From Rhizobium herbae (GTDB lineage: Bacteria > Pseudomonadota > Alphaproteobacteria > Rhizobiales > Rhizobiaceae): DNA of 64,000 nucleotides. The notes under the pieces are model-generated. The model had not been told where the DNA came from, made no database searches, and worked only from the letters and a program-made list of their open reading frames with translations. Every line of letters begins with the position of its first letter. The first letter of the stretch is position 1. This document shows positions 61,373 through 64,000 of this stretch, in pieces. The DNA is taken from positions 221,997 to 285,996 of the forward strand of contig NZ_JAEUAO010000007.1 of assembly GCF_019511375.1 (NCBI RefSeq). Reading direction: 5' to 3'. The position numbers and the translations under genes were made by a program.

Positions 61373-61405
61373 AAAAGCCGGGCACGACGAGGTGCCCGGC
61401 TTTTT
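61373..61405 (+). terminator. Intrinsic terminator after azoR
   Basis: AAAAGCCGGGCAC (61373-61385) pairs with GTGCCCGGCTTTTT (61392-61405) around a six-base loop, 24 bases after the azoR stop. The T run makes it strong rightward. Confidence 0.9.
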
Positions 61406-61544
61406 CTGTGCTGCGATGGCTAAGACAACCGTTTTCGCGTCGTGAGTTGTCGACCCCTCTCGCGGTCGACTGGACAGGCGCGGTCCAAGGCGCTAGAGCC
61501 CGATTACAGGCTTGCGCCGACATCATCATGAACTGGAATCGAAA

Positions 61545-61757
61545 ATGGACGTCAGGGACAGCAACGGTACGATCCTCAACGAGGGCGATAATGTCACGCT
61601 CATCAAGGATCTGAAGGTCAAGGGCACATCGGAGACCCTGAAGCGTGGGACGATGATCAAGGGCATCCACCTCACCGACAATCCGGACGAGGTCGAATGC
61701 CGCCACGCCAAGATCAAGGGTCTGGTGTTGCGCACTGAATTTCTGAAAAAGGCGTGA
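61545..61757 (+). CDS. PhnA-domain (YjdM C-terminal type) small protein
   Basis: The 70-residue protein corresponds to the C-terminal domain of PhnA/YjdM proteins: VRDSNGTILNEGDNVTLIKDLKVKGTSETLKRGTMIKGIHL and VLRTEFLKKA. The zinc-ribbon N-terminal half found in E. coli YjdM is absent, so this is a one-domain version, common in rhizobia. Despite the old name there is no evidence for a phosphonate role. The ATG has no clear ribosome binding site (AATCGAAA), so expression may be low. Confidence 0.88.
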   Translation: MDVRDSNGTILNEGDNVTLIKDLKVKGTSETLKRGTMIKGIHLTDNPDEVECRHAKIKGLVLRTEFLKKA

Positions 61758-61830
61758 CCGACGCGGGGCGCCGGCGTGCGGTCTGCCTGCTTTGCTTTGA
61801 AAACGAGCCTTTTTGTATTAAGCTCCGCTT

Positions 61831-62109
61831 ATGAAAAGCGTTGCGGCTCTTTTGTTGGTCTTTCTCGTTTCGGTATTTGCCGGAATGTTTTCCACGCTGT
61901 CTTTTGCATCGCCCCCCGACGCGCGCTGCACCTGCCGAAATCGCGACGGCTCGAAACTTCAACTTGGCCAGACCGCCTGTATCCGGGTCGGCGACATGGC
62001 CTATCTGGCGCGTTGCGAAATGGAACTCAACGTGACCACATGGCGCAAGATTCGGGATGGTTGTCCCGAAGCCCGATTTTCGCTCAACAAGCCGAGCATC
62101 ATACCGTAA
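61831..62109 (+). CDS. Small secreted cysteine-containing protein, 92 residues
   Basis: The 92-residue protein has a signal peptide (VAALLLVFLVSVFAGMFSTLSFA) and a mature part with five cysteines (ARCTCRNRDG, TACIRVG, ARCEMEL, DGCPEAR), suggesting a disulfide-bonded periplasmic domain. It is a conserved rhizobial hypothetical without a known family. It is convergent with rlmB, leaving only six bases between the stops. Confidence 0.75.
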   Translation: MKSVAALLLVFLVSVFAGMFSTLSFASPPDARCTCRNRDGSKLQLGQTACIRVGDMAYLARCEMELNVTTWRKIRDGCPEARFSLNKPSIIP

Positions 62110-62115
62110 CGCTGA

Positions 62116-62997
62116 TCAGACCTTGGCCAGGTAGCTGCGCGCCGCATACATGGCGATTGCCGCTGCATTCGAGACATTCAGCGACTTGATGGCGCCGGGC
62201 ATATCGAGCCGGGCAAGCGCGTTGACGGTCTGGCGGGTCTTCTGCCGCAGACCCTTGCCTTCGGCGCCGAGCACGAGCGCAATCTTGTTGCCGGACAGCG
62301 TCTCTTCGAGCGGTGCCGGTCCTTCCGAATCAAGGCCAATCGAAACGAAGCCGAGCTTGTGCAGTTCCTCCAGCGCATCGGCGAGATTGGTGATCTGGAT
62401 ATAGGGGATCATTTCAAGCGCGCCGGAGGCGGATTTCGCCATCACCCCCGATTCCGTCGGGCTGTGGCGCATGGTGGTGATCAGCGCACCGGCATTGAAG
62501 GCGACGGCGGAGCGCATGATGGCGCCGACATTGTGCGGATCGGTGACCTGGTCGAGCACGAGGATCAGCGGGCTGTCCTTTAGCGCCGACAGGCGGCGAA
62601 CGGGCAGGGGCACGGTCTCCAGCATCGCGCCCTGATGAATGGCATCGGGTCCGAGCAACTTGTCGAGGTCCTGCGGGGAGACGATCTCGACCGGGAAGCC
62701 GAGCGATTCGACGGGCCCGGTTTCAAGACGGACAAGTGCATTCTGCGTCACGGACAGCTTGGTGATCCTGCGTTCAGGATTATCGAGCGCGGCGCGAACG
62801 GTGTGGATGCCGTAAAGCAGGACCTGGTCGGGCGCCAATTGCGGCGCCTTCCAGTCGGCTTTTGCCGTTTTCTTGCGGCGATCCTGGGCGGGCGTCGGGA
62901 TCTCGCCGCGCTCGCGCCGGGCATCGCGATGGGCGCGGCGAAGAGTTGCGTAATGGCTGTCTTTGGCGCTCTTGTCGCCCGGAATATCTTTGCTCAT
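62116..62997 (-). CDS. rlmB: 23S rRNA guanosine-2'-O-methyltransferase RlmB-like (SpoU/TrmH family)
   Basis: The enzyme methylates a guanosine ribose in 23S rRNA using SAM. The 293-residue protein has a basic N-terminal extension (about residues 1-45), a substrate-binding domain (LLYGIHTVRAALDNPERRI), and a SPOUT domain with DQVTDPHNVGAIMRSA (motif 1), LVLGAEGKGLR (motif 2) and SLNVSNAAAIAMYAA (motif 3). ATG 62997 was chosen; the frame is open to 63114, but that stretch overlaps the tRNA promoter at 63102. Divergent from the tRNA-tuf unit. Confidence 0.9.
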   Translation of the reverse strand: MSKDIPGDKSAKDSHYATLRRAHRDARRERGEIPTPAQDRRKKTAKADWKAPQLAPDQVLLYGIHTVRAALDNPERRITKLSVTQNALVRLETGPVESLGFPVEIVSPQDLDKLLGPDAIHQGAMLETVPLPVRRLSALKDSPLILVLDQVTDPHNVGAIMRSAVAFNAGALITTMRHSPTESGVMAKSASGALEMIPYIQITNLADALEELHKLGFVSIGLDSEGPAPLEETLSGNKIALVLGAEGKGLRQKTRQTVNALARLDMPGAIKSLNVSNAAAIAMYAARSYLAKV

Positions 62998-63101
62998 GCC
63001 TGCCTTATACTGGTGATGGGGGGAACGGGGAACCGTTTTTCGCGAAATCGGTGGCGCGCAATCTTTATGGCGAATTTCGCAACTTTTTCTGATTGATCGT
63101 G

Positions 63102-63130
63102 TTGACAGGATCAAACGGGGCGGTCATATA
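63102..63130 (+). promoter_or_regulatory. Strong promoter for tRNA-Tyr, tRNA-Gly and possibly tuf
   Basis: TTGACA (63102-63107) and CATATA (63125-63130) are separated by 17 bases, close to the rhizobial consensus CTTGAC-N17-CTATAT. It is 82 bases upstream of tRNA-Tyr and is the clearest promoter in the window. Confidence 0.75.
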
Positions 63131-63211
63131 CCCGGCGCAGATCGAAGGGGCGCCTTGCTCCGGCAACGCGCTTCGATCGAAATGCCTGGTCGCTTGATCC
63201 CGACAGAATAT

Positions 63212-63296
63212 GGAGGGATGCCCGAGTGGTTAAAGGGGACGGACTGTAAATCCGTTGGCTCAGCCTACGTTGGTTCAAATCCAACTCCCTCCACCA
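63212..63296 (+). tRNA. tRNA-Tyr (anticodon GTA)
   Basis: The 85-base gene has a long variable arm typical of class II tRNA. The acceptor stem pairs GGAGGGA with TCCCTCC, the anticodon loop contains GTA, and the T arm has GGTTCAAAT. The CCA end is encoded (63294-63296). It is followed by tRNA-Gly and tuf, a known rhizobial order. Confidence 0.96.
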
Positions 63297-63320
63297 TTCT
63301 GTCAGACGGATCAAGACCCC

Positions 63321-63394
63321 GCGGGTATAGCTCAATGGTAGAGCAGCAGCCTTCCAAGCTGAATACGCGGGTTCGATTCCCGCTACCCGCTCCA
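63321..63394 (+). tRNA. tRNA-Gly (anticodon TCC)
   Basis: The 74-base gene has the acceptor stem GCGGGTA/TACCCGC, D arm AGCTCAATGGTAGAGC, anticodon loop CTTCCAA (TCC, reading GGA/GGG) and T arm GGTTCGATTCC. The CCA end is encoded. It is 24 bases after tRNA-Tyr, so the two are one transcript. Confidence 0.96.
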
Positions 63395-63654
63395 GCAAAC
63401 GGCCCCGTAACCGGCGTTTAGAGTCTTTCTTTAATAATTTAGCACAAGCCATTGAAGCGGGCCGACTTTCGTCTTTTGCGCCTCTTGTGTTGGAATTGCG
63501 CGCGGCAATCACCATCTAAGCGTCATCAAAAGGCCAAGGTGTTGGAAGCGGGCGAGATAATTAAGTCTTGCGCAATTCTTCCGAAACCCTTAAACGCCTC
63601 CCCAAACCGGCGCCGCCGGATGATGCATTCTCATTGATCACAGGAAACGTACCC

Positions 63655-64000
<346 letters not shown>

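Overview
The window is a contiguous, gene-dense piece of chromosome from an alphaproteobacterium of the order Hyphomicrobiales (Rhizobiales), most likely the family Rhizobiaceae. This is inferred from gene content and order: RNase J plus a large RNase E, the divK-pleD pair, NDUFA12 and DUF2155 beside aat-accC-accB-aroQ, short ProS and RuvX, alphaproteobacterial LexA boxes, and rhizobial promoter spacing. The DNA is GC-rich throughout. I see no prophage, insertion sequence, CRISPR array or plasmid module. The window is core chromosome with a few accessory genes.

Layout. 1-7187 (+): the end of birA, then RNase J, methylmalonyl-CoA epimerase, a DUF1467 protein, proS and the lipoprotein exporter lolC-lolD. 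7234-14411: a secreted protein of unknown function, a 28-residue membrane peptide gene behind two overlapping LexA boxes, dnaE, an L,D-transpeptidase and dinB with its own LexA box. 14466-18566: an acetyltransferase, a HAD protein, DUF3572, the cell-cycle regulators divK-pleD and a candidate small RNA. 18684-31059 (mostly -): pyrB, a catalytically dead pyrC, plsY, dprA, topA, rnr, DUF983, NUDIX, MFS and rpmG, closed by a terminator. 31260-42356: aidB, an AEC carrier, small membrane proteins, ruvX, UPF0173, gatC-gatA and gatB (split by three genes), acetyltransferases, NDUFA12 and DUF2155. 42363-50920 (-, except one aminotransferase): aat, accC-accB, aroQ, a DsbA-like protein and rne. 51720-56938 (+): amiC, PBP1A and prfB with its programmed frameshift. 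57007-64000: nadK, tRNA-Thr, DUF1275, a LysR-azoreductase pair, phnA, rlmB, tRNA-Tyr, tRNA-Gly and the start of tuf.

Themes. The window carries three major ribonucleases (J, R, E), much of the translation apparatus (proS, gatCAB, prfB, rpmG, tuf, aat, three tRNAs), envelope and division enzymes (lolCD, L,D-transpeptidase, amiC, mrcA), and DNA replication and repair (dnaE, dinB, topA, dprA, ruvX, aidB).

The most interesting element is the 28-residue membrane peptide at 8012-8098. Three GAAC half-sites at 11-base intervals lie directly upstream. Size, topology and predicted SOS control match the logic of Caulobacter SidA, an SOS-induced division inhibitor, although homology has not been shown. 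Next are the inactive dihydroorotase encoded with pyrB, a candidate sRNA between pleD and rpmG, and an orphan terminator in the proS leader.

Starts were chosen by reading ribosome binding sites and family lengths by eye. No database search was run.
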